Shown piece after piece: positions 1 through 8,701 of a stretch of 64,000 nt of DNA. Source of the stretch: JAICKN01 sp036489565 (GTDB lineage Bacteria; Acidobacteriota; Terriglobia; Terriglobales; Acidobacteriaceae). The notes under the pieces are model-generated. The model ran no database searches and had not been told where the DNA came from. It was given only the letters and a program-made list of their open reading frames with translations. The stretch is from the NCBI GenBank assembly GCA_036489565.1, contig DASXFN010000032.1, positions 1 to 64,000 of the forward strand, read 5' to 3'. A program made the position numbers and the translations under genes. Each line of letters starts with the position of its first letter. The first letter of the stretch is position 1.

Positions 1-28
1 TAGCTGCCAGGTTTTTGAATTCATAAGA

Positions 29-43
29 ACTAGTCAGACTAGT
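29..43. promoter_or_regulatory. 15-bp inverted repeat, possible operator
   Basis: ACTAGTC-A-GACTAGT is a perfect 7-bp inverted repeat with one central base. It lies just left of a TATAAT hexamer (47-52). No gene begins to its right on the plus strand, so it probably controls a gene outside the window to the left. The remaining bases up to 236 hold no convincing gene. The operator role is inference from symmetry only. Confidence 0.35.
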
Positions 44-236
44 CATTATAATATCCCAAATGTGCCCATTTCGCAATCGTAGCTTTCCGCCGAGGTAATC
101 AGGGGCGCGAGCGGGCTGAGGACCATGGTGGGCGCGTGATCGGACGCAGGGATGGGTGTCTCACGGAACCCGGCGAGCGAATTTCCGTTATGCTCTGGCC
201 GGAGGAATCAAAGCTAGTCGACCCGTGGCGAAACTC

Positions 237-2399
237 TTAGTGCGCAGCTCCGGCCTCTGCTGCGGGCTTTTCAAACAGTTTCGGATCAATCGTGGGATTC
301 AATTCGAGCGATTGAATCTCCGAGGTGCTGGTGACTTCTCCGTTCTGCTTGTTGCTACGCAGGTAGGGAAGGGTTATCCCGTCGCTGGTCTTCCAGTTGC
401 TCAAATCGGTTTCCTGCGTCTCGGGGCCGGTGGGACCCATACCTTGGTATTTTTCGCGCAGCACGCGTCCGCTCTGCGGATCCACATAGAGATGCACGGA
501 AATGTCCGGCCCGTTTATGTCGAGGATTGTCGCGTCCACGTCCCCGATCTTTTCCGTGCCGCTGGCGGCGAAAGTAAATGCCGGATCATCCGCGTGTTGT
601 CCCAGATAAATCAAATTGCGTTTTATCTGTTTCAACATCTCCGCTGCCTGCGGCCCCGGAATCTCATGCTGCTGATCCTGCATAACGACGAACGCTCCGG
701 ACGGCGTGACAACGTAAGTAACGTTTCCCATGGGGCCCTGCATGGCGACGTGCATGCGGCCGGGGAAGAGGAGAGTGGTGTGCATGGTCATTTGTGCGTT
801 GCTGCCTTGCGGCGATTTTTGTGTGAGCGTCAAATTTTCGGCTACCGATTTCACTGCCTTTAGCTTGCTTGCTCCGCCGAGCGCCTCAACTACTTTCGCC
901 ATCAGCGCCTTGCCTTCGGGATTGGACGCCGTTGGACCACTGTCGCCCTGTTCCTCGCCGGGCATGGGAGGGATGGTCAGATCTTCATCGGTGACGGGGC
1001 CAAGCGTAGAGAGTGGTTTGGCAAATCCCTCTGGATTGCCGACGACCAGCACCGCCAATTGATCTTTGTGCAGGTACTTGGGAATGACCCGCGCTACATC
1101 TTCTTTGGTCACCCCTTCAATCCCCGTGCGAAAACGCTCCAAGAAATCCGCTGGATAGCCGTAGAACTCATACGCCATGCGCTCGCGCAAAACTTTTTCT
1201 GGCGTGTCGTAGTTGAAGACGAAAGAGTTCAGGATGGAATCCTTGGCCAGCTTGATTTCGCTGTCAGAAATCGGATCGGTCTTCAGCTTGTCTATCTCCT
1301 CGTAAATCGCGGAAATTGTTTCTATCGTGCTTTCGCTCTTGGTCGCGGTGGAGATGCGCAGCATTCCCGGATGATCGAACGACGTTCCGATGCCGCCGCC
1401 CACACCGTAAGCCAAGCCTTTGAGCGTACGAATGTCTTTGAACAAGCGGGAAGAAAAACCGCCGCCGAAAGCTTCGTCGAAAACCTCCACCGCATAAAAA
1501 TCAGGATTGTCGCGGCGGATGCCCACGCCCAGCATGGCCACACTGCTTTGATTCACGTCAGTCTTTTTCGCCAGATAATATCCCGGCTTCGCGGAATGGA
1601 AGGTAATGTCGGGCGCAGTGACAGCCGGGCCTTTTTGCCATGATCCATAGAGCGCTCGCAATTTTGCTTCAAGCGCCGCTGAATCAAAGTCGCCCACGAT
1701 TCCCAAAATTATGTTGTTGGGATGAACATGTGCTTTATGCCAGTCAATCAAATCCTGGCGGGTAACCGCAGCGACCGTGGCGTACTCGGCGTTTCGGGCA
1801 TAAGGATTGTCCGCGCCGTAAGCCAGCTTCGGCTCCAGGCGCGCGGCGATGTCGCTGGGGTCATCGTTGCGGCGGGAGATGCCATCATCCATCTGCTTTT
1901 TTGCTATATCAATTTTGTCGGCGCGAAATTCCGGATTGCGCAGCACGTCGTTGAAAGCCTTAAAGACGTCGTCGAAATCGCCCTTCAGGCAGGAGAATGA
2001 AATGATGGTGGAGTCGGCGGTGTCTTCGGTTTCCACCTTGGCGGCGCGGGCTTCCAGATAATCGTCCAACTGGTCGCCGGTTTGGGTTTTTGTGCCGCCG
2101 GTGCGCCAAACATCTCCATAGATATCGAGCATCCCTGTCTTGCTGGCAGGCTCCGACCGGTCACCGCCGCGAATGCGCATGGTGCCGTCCATCAGCGGCA
2201 ATTCGTGGTCTTCCTGAAGAAAGATCACCATGCCATTGGGGAGTTCTATGCGCTTGGGCTCCTGCGGATGAAACGCAGGAAGCTTGGGAATGTTGATCTG
2301 CTTCCAATTTTTCGCCTGGGCGATCGCGGACGGGGAAAGCGAAGCGAGAATGACTACGCTAGTGAAGATGGCGGCAAGCGACAAGCGTGCGGTCTTCAT
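237..2399 (-). CDS. Exported M16-family peptidase homologue lacking the zinc motif, with C-terminal extension
   Basis: 720 residues with an N-terminal Sec signal peptide ending in AIAQ near residue 28. Residues of about 45-470 follow the M16 (insulinase/processing peptidase) fold, but where active members carry HxxEH this protein has LDIYGDVW, so it should be the non-catalytic half of an M16 pair. Residues of about 490-720 form an extra domain with beta-rich character resembling LolA-like lipoprotein-carrier folds (weak, inferred). The start overlaps the upstream M16 gene by 4 nt, indicating translational coupling. The two products probably form a periplasmic heterodimer in which this subunit shapes the peptide-holding chamber. 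Substrate unknown. Confidence 0.85.
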   Translation of the reverse strand: MKTARLSLAAIFTSVVILASLSPSAIAQAKNWKQINIPKLPAFHPQEPKRIELPNGMVIFLQEDHELPLMDGTMRIRGGDRSEPASKTGMLDIYGDVWRTGGTKTQTGDQLDDYLEARAAKVETEDTADSTIISFSCLKGDFDDVFKAFNDVLRNPEFRADKIDIAKKQMDDGISRRNDDPSDIAARLEPKLAYGADNPYARNAEYATVAAVTRQDLIDWHKAHVHPNNIILGIVGDFDSAALEAKLRALYGSWQKGPAVTAPDITFHSAKPGYYLAKKTDVNQSSVAMLGVGIRRDNPDFYAVEVFDEAFGGGFSSRLFKDIRTLKGLAYGVGGGIGTSFDHPGMLRISTATKSESTIETISAIYEEIDKLKTDPISDSEIKLAKDSILNSFVFNYDTPEKVLRERMAYEFYGYPADFLERFRTGIEGVTKEDVARVIPKYLHKDQLAVLVVGNPEGFAKPLSTLGPVTDEDLTIPPMPGEEQGDSGPTASNPEGKALMAKVVEALGGASKLKAVKSVAENLTLTQKSPQGSNAQMTMHTTLLFPGRMHVAMQGPMGNVTYVVTPSGAFVVMQDQQHEIPGPQAAEMLKQIKRNLIYLGQHADDPAFTFAASGTEKIGDVDATILDINGPDISVHLYVDPQSGRVLREKYQGMGPTGPETQETDLSNWKTSDGITLPYLRSNKQNGEVTSTSEIQSLELNPTIDPKLFEKPAAEAGAAH

Positions 2400-3937
2400 T
2401 GCGCACCTCCTTTTTCCGCGCCGGCATTTGCAGGCTTGGACGTTTCAGGCTTTGCTGTTTCAATGATGGCGACGGTCCGGTTGTTGGCGGTGAATGTTTT
2501 TTGCGCGACGCGTCGAATGTCGGCCTTGGTGATTTTGTCAATGCGGTCCACGGAGCCGAACAGTTCGCGCCAATCGCCGTAGCGGGTCTCATAAGTAGCC
2601 AGATTTTCCGCAAGGCCCTCATTGCTGCCCAGGCTGCGGACTAAATTTGCCTTGGCCCGGGTCTTGATCATCTTTAACTCCGCATCACTGACGTCTTCGT
2701 TCTTCAGCTTTTCAATCTCTTCATGAATAGCCGCCGCCATTTCATCCGGCGTGTGTCCCGGCAGCGGAAAAGCGTAAAAGGCAAACAGATGCGGATATTT
2801 AATTCCCGGCAATCCGGTGAAGCCAGCGGAATAGGAAGCGATTTTCTTATCGCGGACCAGCGCGCGGTAAAGCCGCGAGGTCCGGCCATCCGACATTAAA
2901 TCCGCAATTCCGTCATACACTGCGTCATCGGCGCTGCGGTAGTCAGGCCGGTGGTAGCCTTCCAGATACAAGGGCTGCGATTGTTCCTGCAAGACGACGC
3001 GGCGTTCGGAATTTTGCGGAGGTTCCGTGGTGATTCGTTCATCCGGCTTTGCATGCGAGGGGATGCGCTCAAAATATTTCTCAATGATGGGCATGGCTTC
3101 CGAAGCCTTGATGTCGCCCACAACGGCAATCGTCATATTCGAGGGGACGTAGTATTCGTCGAAAAACTTAGCTGCGTCAGTCGCGGAGAAAGTATTTAAG
3201 TCGGACATCCAGCCGATGGTTGGGCGATGATACTGGCTGGCCTGGAATGCAGCCGTCTGGAATTGTTCGATTAACCTGCCGATTGGGTTGCTGTCGGTGC
3301 GCATGCGGCGTTCTTCAATCACCACGTTGCGCTCGTCATAAAACTGGCGCATTACCGGATGAAGAAAGCGCTCCGATTCCAGATAAGCCCACAGCTCCAG
3401 CCTGTTTTCCGGAAAAGAATAATGGTATTCGGTCTGGTCGTTGCTGGTGGAGGCGTTCAGGCCTTCGCCGCCATTCCGCTCCACGATTTCGGGAAACTCG
3501 TTCGGGACCGTGTACTTGTCCGCGGCTTTGACCGCATCCCGCCACTGTTTCTCCAGGTCTTTTACCTTTTGCTCGTCGCGGCCAGTGGATTTATCGCGCT
3601 CCTCGATATACGCCGCGTAGGCGGTTTCTACTTTTTCCAGCGCGGGTTTTTCGGCCGCATAGTCCGTGGTGCCAATCTTGTCCGTTCCCTTGAAGGCCAT
3701 GTGCTCGAACATGTGGGCAAGGCCGGTGCGTCCCAGCGGGTCTTGCACGGAACCCGCGTCCACCAGCGTGTAAAAAGAAAACACCGGCGCTTCGGGGCGC
3801 TCGCAGATCAGCACCGTCAATCCATTGTCGAGCTTCTTGACGGTGATGCGCTTCGCAAACGAATTAACGTCTTGCGCGGCAGCCAGCATTGAGACGCACA
3901 GCAGAAGCGCGCTTGCGCATAGGAACCGGATCTTCAT
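2396..3937 (-). CDS. Exported zinc-dependent M16 peptidase
   Basis: 513 residues with a signal peptide (hydrophobic residues 4-20, cleavage near AAAQ). The inverted zinc motif HMFEH lies at about residues 75-79, the hallmark of active M16 peptidases, followed by the N- and C-terminal M16 domains. It is the first gene of a two-gene operon; the next gene overlaps by 4 nt and lacks the motif. M16 peptidases degrade or trim peptides and work as two-domain or two-subunit clamps; here the periplasm or outer face of the inner membrane is the likely site. Confidence 0.9.
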   Translation of the reverse strand: MKIRFLCASALLLCVSMLAAAQDVNSFAKRITVKKLDNGLTVLICERPEAPVFSFYTLVDAGSVQDPLGRTGLAHMFEHMAFKGTDKIGTTDYAAEKPALEKVETAYAAYIEERDKSTGRDEQKVKDLEKQWRDAVKAADKYTVPNEFPEIVERNGGEGLNASTSNDQTEYHYSFPENRLELWAYLESERFLHPVMRQFYDERNVVIEERRMRTDSNPIGRLIEQFQTAAFQASQYHRPTIGWMSDLNTFSATDAAKFFDEYYVPSNMTIAVVGDIKASEAMPIIEKYFERIPSHAKPDERITTEPPQNSERRVVLQEQSQPLYLEGYHRPDYRSADDAVYDGIADLMSDGRTSRLYRALVRDKKIASYSAGFTGLPGIKYPHLFAFYAFPLPGHTPDEMAAAIHEEIEKLKNEDVSDAELKMIKTRAKANLVRSLGSNEGLAENLATYETRYGDWRELFGSVDRIDKITKADIRRVAQKTFTANNRTVAIIETAKPETSKPANAGAEKGGAQ

Positions 3938-4059
3938 GAAGGACCTCCGAGGGAATGCATGAACATTGGACGTAAATCAGGAGCAAAAGATTGAAACTAC
4001 GTGGCCGCGCAGCCGATTGTCAAACTGCCCCATCCACTCTGTTCAACCCTAAAAAATAT

Positions 4060-4234
4060 GTCATCCCGAAACAGCGTAGCTGTGAGGGACCTTACGGCGA
4101 TATCCGCATTTATGCTGCGAACGGGGGCCACGATCCTGTTCGCAGCATGGGTGGTTATCCAGCGGACGTAAGGTCCCCTTCAACTTCGCTCAGGGCAGGC
4201 TTTCCGTCTTCGCTGCGCTCAACGTCGAGATGAC
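4060..4234. repeat. Extragenic repeat with nested perfect inverted arms
   Basis: The block opens with GTCATC and closes with GATGAC. Inside are two nested perfect inverted repeats: 4086-4096 with 4167-4177 (GGGACCTTACG arm) and 4112-4122 with 4138-4148 (ATGCTGCGAAC arm). Such palindromic blocks are typical of dispersed repeats in acidobacterial genomes. The rest of the gap between 3938 and 4351 shows no gene. Confidence 0.6.
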
Positions 4235-4351
4235 ATTGAGTTAGCAAGCGGAGGCGTCAAGGACATTAACGCGGCCCCTGGGGGGTAACCCTCCACGCCG
4301 CATTTGGGGTTGCTTTTAGGCCTATCAGCAAGGCATACTTAAGGAACTGAT

Positions 4352-4429
4352 ATGAGAACTTCCTTCAAGATGTGTGCTTGCTGTTGTTGTGCATGCCGTG
4401 TCTTCAGGGAGAGAAGGGCTCATAGCTAA
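4352..4429 (+). CDS. Cysteine-rich leader peptide (attenuator uORF)
   Basis: A 25-codon ORF with a good Shine-Dalgarno sequence (AAGGA at 4341-4345, 6 nt before ATG). Codons 8-15 read CACCCCAC: six cysteines in eight residues, including four consecutive Cys codons. The stop is TAA at 4427-4429. It is followed by mutually exclusive antiterminator and terminator structures and then the sulfite reductase gene, whose pathway makes the sulfide used for cysteine. The arrangement matches leader peptides whose translation senses charged tRNA-Cys; cysteine-tract uORFs upstream of sulfur genes are known in mycobacteria. No function for the peptide itself is implied. Confidence 0.8.
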   Translation: MRTSFKMCACCCCACRVFRERRAHS

Positions 4430-4461
4430 ATAAGCAACACGCAATCATAGCTGTGGAGCCC
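4416..4461 (+). promoter_or_regulatory. Predicted antiterminator stem of the cysteine attenuator
   Basis: GGGCTC (4416-4421) and AGCT (4424-4427), the last codons of the leader ORF, pair with AGCT (4449-4452) and GAGCCC (4456-4461). The distal arm uses five bases of the terminator stem, so the two structures exclude each other. A ribosome paused on the Cys codons (4373-4396) would leave 4416-4427 free; one reaching the stop codon would cover it. Seen by hand pairing only. Confidence 0.7.
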
Positions 4462-4490
4462 GCAACCAAAAAGGTTAGCGGGCTTTTTGT
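4457..4490 (+). terminator. Intrinsic terminator (attenuator) before the sulfite reductase gene
   Basis: Stem AGCCCGC (4457-4463) pairs with GCGGGCT (4478-4484), extended inward by AACC/GGTT with one bulged A, followed by a T-rich run to about 4490. It lies 27 nt after the leader-peptide stop and 110 nt before the reductase start. No other gene precedes it, so its target must be the leader transcript itself. Confidence 0.8.
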
Positions 4491-4497
4491 TTAGGCA

Positions 4498-4582
4498 ATG
4501 CAGCAATGCCCTCAATGGTTAGGTGCTGCATGACGTTGTTGAATGGCATTTCGAAAAGGGTTTTTAAATAGAGATGCTGCAT
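4498..4582 (+). promoter_or_regulatory. Second leader structure with alternative pairing partners
   Basis: ATGCAGCA (4498-4505) is perfectly complementary to TGCTGCAT at 4524-4531 and to a second copy at 4575-4582, the latter ending 18 nt before the reductase start. The element can therefore fold in two ways, only one of which places structure next to the start codon. No clear Shine-Dalgarno precedes ATG 4600, so translation control here is plausible but inferred. Confidence 0.45.
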
Positions 4583-4599
4583 AGCGGTTTTGAACAAAT

Positions 4600-6855
4600 A
4601 TGAAAGCTTCGAACTCACTTTGGAAAGAACAGCTTATCGGGAAGATGCCGGAGCATCTGGCCCGCGAAATTGATAGCTTTGAAACCGATATCGCCCTGCG
4701 CAAGCAGGGGAAGATCGACGAGCGTGTCTTCGCGGAAACTCGCCTGCGCCGTGGCGCCTATGGCCAGCGATACGACAATGGGCAGCGCAACGACGGACAG
4801 AAGATTCAGCAGTTAAAGTATCCGTCGGGCGATCTCACCAAGGGCCCGAACACTATGTGGGACGCGCCCGGAATGCAGCGCATTAAGATCCCAGCCGGCG
4901 GTGTGAATGCCGCTCAACTGGAAACTCTGGCCGAGCTAGCCGAGGAATATTCCGACGGAATCGCGCACATCACCACCCGGCAGGACGTGCAACTCCACTA
5001 CATACAGATTGATGACACGCCCACCATCATGCGGCGCCTGGCGGCGGTGAATATTACCAGCAGGGAAGCCTGCGGTAACTCCGTCCGCAACATCACCGCG
5101 TGCCCTTATGCGGGTGTTTGCCGCGACGAGGTTTTTGATGTTACCCCGTACGCGCTGGCCATGGCTAAGTTTTTAATGGGCCATCCTGACACGCAGAATT
5201 TTGGCAGAAAATTTAAGCCCGCCTTCAGTGGTTGCGCGCAGAACGCATGCGGACTTACCAGTTTGCACGATGTCGGCTTTATCGCGGCCAAACGCACTAA
5301 CGAGCAGACGGGCGCCGAAGAATTGGGCTTCCAGATGTATGTCGGCGGAGGCCTGGGCGCTGTCCCTTACTATGCCAAGTTGTTCGATTCGTTCATTCCT
5401 GTGGAAGAGGCGATGCCGTTGACTCAGGCCGTGGGCCGGGTATTTGCTCGTCTGGGCGAAAAGAAGAACCGCAGCCGCGCCCGGCTTAAGTTCCTGGTGC
5501 AGGATCTGGGTATCGAGAAGTTCAAGCAGTTGGTTTGGGAAGAGCGAAAAATTCTGCCTTACGATGAGCGCTGGACGTCGTTGATTAAAGACGCCGTCAA
5601 AGCCCAGGAGACGCCGCTTCGTCTGAGCGGTATTTGGCCTGCGGCGGATTCAGAAGACTTCAAGCAATGGTTGAAGTCGAATACGCGACCGCAAAAACAG
5701 ACGGGATATGTGACGGTGACGATTACCCTGCCACTGGGCGACATTACCGCTAATCAGCTTCGCACGCTCGCAGATGTTGTTCGTCAATACACTCGGGAAA
5801 CGGCGCGTACCACCGTCGAACAGAATATCGTGATCCGCTGGGTAAGCTTGGCGGATTTGCCGGAGCTGTATAGCGCGTTAAAAGCAATGCAGCTAAACGC
5901 GCCAGGCGCTGGGGCATTGGTGGATATCGTCACGTGCCCTGGAACCGACACTTGCAAGCTGGGCATTTCTTCTTCGCGTGGGCTCGCGGGCGAATTGCGA
6001 GATCGCGTGCTTGCCAAGAAATTCAGCCAGGACGAAGCCGTGCAGAACCTCCACATCAAGATCAGCGGCTGCTTCAACAGTTGCGGCCAGCACCATATTT
6101 CTGACCTAGGGTTCTACGGCGTAAGCCGCAAAGTCGGAGGTTTTGCCGTGCCTCACTTTCAGGTTGTACTTGGCGGAGAGTGGGAGAACAACGCCAGCAC
6201 TTACGGAGTCCCCGTGGCGGCCGTGCCTTCCAAGAACATTCCCCAGGTCATTGCTCGCCTCACAGAGAAATACGTAGGGGAACGCCAAAGTGGCGAGTCT
6301 TTTAAAGACTTTGTGAAGCGTCTCGGCAAAGTACAACTAAAAGCGATGCTCGAAGACCTGACCAAGCCGCCGGCCAATGATCGCTCATTCTTCAGCGATT
6401 GGGGCGATCCGCGCACTTACGGCCTAGGCGACATGGGTACCGGAGAGTGTGCTGGCGAAGTGATTACACCGGTGGATTTTGGACTGGCCGCGGCGGAGAG
6501 GGAATTGTTCGACGCGCAAGTTTCGTTTGAGAAGGGCGACCCGACGCTGGCTGGAAACCAGGCCTATCGCTCCATGCTCCTGGGAGCGCAGGCGTTGGTA
6601 AAAAGCGAGAGGCTCGGCGTCTCGGACGATCCCGAGGAAATCATCACTGAATTTCGCACGCGCTTTTATGACACGCAAAAATTTTGGGACCCGTTCGCGG
6701 GCGGCAAGTTCGCAAGCTATCTATTTGACGCGCACACGAACCTCGGCAAGCCATTTACTGAAGAGTCCAGCCGCTTGCTTATGGATGAGGCGCAACTCTT
6801 CATTGACGCCGCCCACAGTTGCAGCACCAAGCTGGGTACGCTGGTAACGGTGTAG
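4600..6855 (+). CDS. Siroheme-dependent sulfite/nitrite reductase (ferredoxin type) with C-terminal helical extension
   Basis: 751 residues. Two repeated siroheme reductase half-domains are visible, with the 4Fe-4S/siroheme cysteines TCPGTDTC near residue 446 and SGCFNSCG near residue 489, and the N-half motifs TACPYAGVC and SGCAQNACG. It catalyses six-electron reduction of sulfite to sulfide (or nitrite to ammonia). The cysteine-tract attenuator immediately upstream favours an assimilatory sulfite role. Residues of about 590-751 are an extra all-helical domain absent from standard enzymes of roughly 550 residues; its function is unknown to me. The gene downstream is likely co-transcribed. 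Confidence 0.9.
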   Translation: MKASNSLWKEQLIGKMPEHLAREIDSFETDIALRKQGKIDERVFAETRLRRGAYGQRYDNGQRNDGQKIQQLKYPSGDLTKGPNTMWDAPGMQRIKIPAGGVNAAQLETLAELAEEYSDGIAHITTRQDVQLHYIQIDDTPTIMRRLAAVNITSREACGNSVRNITACPYAGVCRDEVFDVTPYALAMAKFLMGHPDTQNFGRKFKPAFSGCAQNACGLTSLHDVGFIAAKRTNEQTGAEELGFQMYVGGGLGAVPYYAKLFDSFIPVEEAMPLTQAVGRVFARLGEKKNRSRARLKFLVQDLGIEKFKQLVWEERKILPYDERWTSLIKDAVKAQETPLRLSGIWPAADSEDFKQWLKSNTRPQKQTGYVTVTITLPLGDITANQLRTLADVVRQYTRETARTTVEQNIVIRWVSLADLPELYSALKAMQLNAPGAGALVDIVTCPGTDTCKLGISSSRGLAGELRDRVLAKKFSQDEAVQNLHIKISGCFNSCGQHHISDLGFYGVSRKVGGFAVPHFQVVLGGEWENNASTYGVPVAAVPSKNIPQVIARLTEKYVGERQSGESFKDFVKRLGKVQLKAMLEDLTKPPANDRSFFSDWGDPRTYGLGDMGTGECAGEVITPVDFGLAAAERELFDAQVSFEKGDPTLAGNQAYRSMLLGAQALVKSERLGVSDDPEEIITEFRTRFYDTQKFWDPFAGGKFASYLFDAHTNLGKPFTEESSRLLMDEAQLFIDAAHSCSTKLGTLVTV

Positions 6856-6900
6856 GGCGCGAGCGAAGGAAACAGAAAACAGATTCCTCGTCGCTTCGCT

Positions 6901-6940
6901 CTTCGGAATGACAAGCCTTTTGCCGTTTGTCATTCCGAAG
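6901..6940. repeat. Palindromic extragenic repeat / hairpin
   Basis: CTTCGGAATGACAA (6901-6914) and TTGTCATTCCGAAG (6927-6940) form a perfect 14-bp stem with a 12-nt loop between the reductase and its downstream partner gene. There is no T-run, so it is more likely a REP-like element or mRNA-stabilising hairpin than a terminator. Confidence 0.6.
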
Positions 6941-6992
6941 GCCTTCAGGCCTGAGGAATCTGCTTTTTAGCTGAACCCATAAAAGGACTACT

Positions 6993-7568
6993 TTGATCGA
7001 ACTACAACACATTAGCGTAAAACTGCTTTTGCAGGAGCAGCAGGGTATTGACCTCGCAGCACTGGTTCCCGTCTTTCATGGCTGGATCCAGCAGCAGAGC
7101 TTTGACGAATTGCTCATTGACGTCGCCGACTACCGCCACGTGCCGGACGGCCCGGGCGTTATGGTCATTGGCAATGAGGCCGACTATAGCGTGGACAATT
7201 CAGACGGCCGGTTGGGCGTCCGCTACCATCGCAAAGCCGTTTTGAACAGCAGCAATCAGGATCGCCTAAGGCAGGCTGCCAAAGCAGCCATTGCCGCGTG
7301 TCTTCGTTTGGAAGAAGATACAGCCTTGAATCAGAAGTTTCGCTTTAATGGGCGGGATGTAGAAATTGTGGTCAACGACCGCCTGCTTGCTCCTAATCGT
7401 CCTGAAACCCGGCAAGCTATCGAACCGGGAATTCGCGCCTTGGCTGACAAGCTTTTTGGCGCCGGAGCCTATCAACTTTCCTGGCAAATTGATCCTCGCA
7501 GGATGCTCAGCGCGAGTCTGAAAGCCAGCGAATCGTTTACCGCCAAGGTTTTATTCCAGCGAATGTAA
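6993..7568 (+). CDS. Conserved-looking protein of unknown function next to sulfite reductase
   Basis: 191 residues beginning with TTG, preceded by AGGA 7 nt upstream. The sequence is globular, without a signal peptide or recognisable catalytic motif. It lies 137 nt after the reductase on the same strand and probably shares its transcript, suggesting a role in sulfite/nitrite reduction or siroheme/electron delivery. I do not recognise the family. It is the last host gene before attL. Confidence 0.75.
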   Translation: MIELQHISVKLLLQEQQGIDLAALVPVFHGWIQQQSFDELLIDVADYRHVPDGPGVMVIGNEADYSVDNSDGRLGVRYHRKAVLNSSNQDRLRQAAKAAIAACLRLEEDTALNQKFRFNGRDVEIVVNDRLLAPNRPETRQAIEPGIRALADKLFGAGAYQLSWQIDPRRMLSASLKASESFTAKVLFQRM

Positions 7569-7682
7569 CTCAAGCCCGGCGTCGCGGAACCAAAAACCCA
7601 CATGGCTACACAGGGAGCGGAGCTACAAGGGCGGAAGGCCGGCAGGACTACCCTCGGGCCGCCTTATCAACAATGTCCGATA

Positions 7683-7695
7683 ACAGGTATTATGT
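7683..7695. other. attL core
   Basis: ACAGGTATTATGT occurs here and at 49104-49116, exactly at the two transitions between host genes and phage genes. Joining the inner flanks to rebuild attP gives GGGCT before the core and, 5 nt after it, AGCCC, an inverted pair as expected for recombinase core sites. Bases 7569-7837 hold no convincing gene. Confidence 0.65.
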
Positions 7696-7837
7696 CTAGC
7701 AGCCCGCAAGCACGGTGCCGGGCCCTCGGCATTTTTGTTCGAACTCCGTAAATTTCTCAATCATTCCAGTGTTTCCCGGTTCGTATTGGTAGGCTCCCCC
7801 GCCGTCCAATTCTTCCCCCAACCAAGGGGGAACGATC

Positions 7838-8470
7838 ATGGCGCGAATCTCGCGTCGGGCATTCTGCGCTCGGGTTATTGCGTATCTGCGCAGTGCTTCG
7901 GAAGAGCAGGAAAACAAAATTTACTGGGACGACTACTGCATCGCCTGGATGACCGTCGCCAAGGCCGCGCATGGCGAATCGCATCCGCACTTCTGGGCAA
8001 CCTACGAACACCTGGGGACCGCGCCCGAGCAAATCTGGCCAATGATTATGGCCAAGCGCCGCAACAATCTCGGCCCGCAGTTCGCCTCGTGGTTCGACCA
8101 GGCGGGCAATCTCCGGCCCGATCTGCCGAAAAAATCATCGGGCTCGGAAAAATTTCAGCAGGAAAAAATTGCCCGCGTGTCGGGCATGGAGGGTTTGCCT
8201 AAAAAGCAAACCGCCGAGGCGCTGATTCCTCGGCGGTCAAGAGTTATTGAAGGACCACGCAGAATGGCTTCAACACCGTCAAGATACCCCAACTCGGAGC
8301 AGTCGGCAAGCGTGATTATGTCGCGACTTTGTCTGCTCTGTGGGGAGCCATCCCGCCGTGTGCTTTGCGCTGCTTGTTTGCGGCGCGGGCATTCCAGCAG
8401 TTGTCCTTCACCCAACAGTCAGTGCAGTTGCGGTTTTTCCGATGCCTTCTGGCGCGATGTATGCGCCTGA
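7838..8470 (+). CDS. Phage protein of unknown function with C-terminal zinc-binding region
   Basis: 210 residues, start preceded by a purine-rich AGGGGG. The N-terminal 100 residues are helical and tryptophan-rich; residues of about 165-205 contain CLLCG, CAAC and several further cysteines spaced like a zinc ribbon. First phage gene after attL, on the same strand as the replication genes. It could be a DNA-binding control protein, but I do not recognise the family. Confidence 0.6.
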   Translation: MARISRRAFCARVIAYLRSASEEQENKIYWDDYCIAWMTVAKAAHGESHPHFWATYEHLGTAPEQIWPMIMAKRRNNLGPQFASWFDQAGNLRPDLPKKSSGSEKFQQEKIARVSGMEGLPKKQTAEALIPRRSRVIEGPRRMASTPSRYPNSEQSASVIMSRLCLLCGEPSRRVLCAACLRRGHSSSCPSPNSQCSCGFSDAFWRDVCA

Positions 8471-8500
8471 CGGGGTTGGTTTTGTTTTTGGCGCTCGCGC

Positions 8501-8599
8501 TCCCGGAATTCGCCGAATTCCCGGAACGTCACGCGCGAGACGGAGGGCCAGTGATGTTTGTAGCTGATAGCGATAGCGGTGCGTGCCCCCTCAGGGGGC
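8501..8599. other. Candidate rolling-circle origin region (two hairpins)
   Basis: Hairpin 1: TCCCGGAATTC (8501-8511) with GAATTCCCGGA (8515-8525), loop GCC and one mismatch. Hairpin 2: GCCCCC (8585-8590) with GGGGGC (8594-8599), loop TCA. Both lie in the roughly 230-nt gap directly before the HUH Rep gene, where double-strand origins of rolling-circle replicons often sit. No gene is convincing in this gap. Origin function is inferred from position and structure only. Confidence 0.45.
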
Positions 8600-8701
8600 G
8601 GAGGGGGTGGTTTGATCTTCGTGCTTTTGATCTTCCCGAAGTCTCAAAACGGCTTTTCGGGGGAAGGGCTTCTAGGGTTTTGGTTTCTTTACTAGATACC
8701 A

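Noticed and set aside
4310..4339. TTGCTT - CATACT promoter-like pair before the Cys leader
   Set aside because: A start site from this pair would fall after the Shine-Dalgarno sequence of the leader ORF, so the true promoter is probably further upstream.
6901..6940. Hairpin after the sulfite reductase gene as a terminator
   Set aside because: No T-run follows, and the partner gene continues in the same direction; treated as a repeat hairpin.
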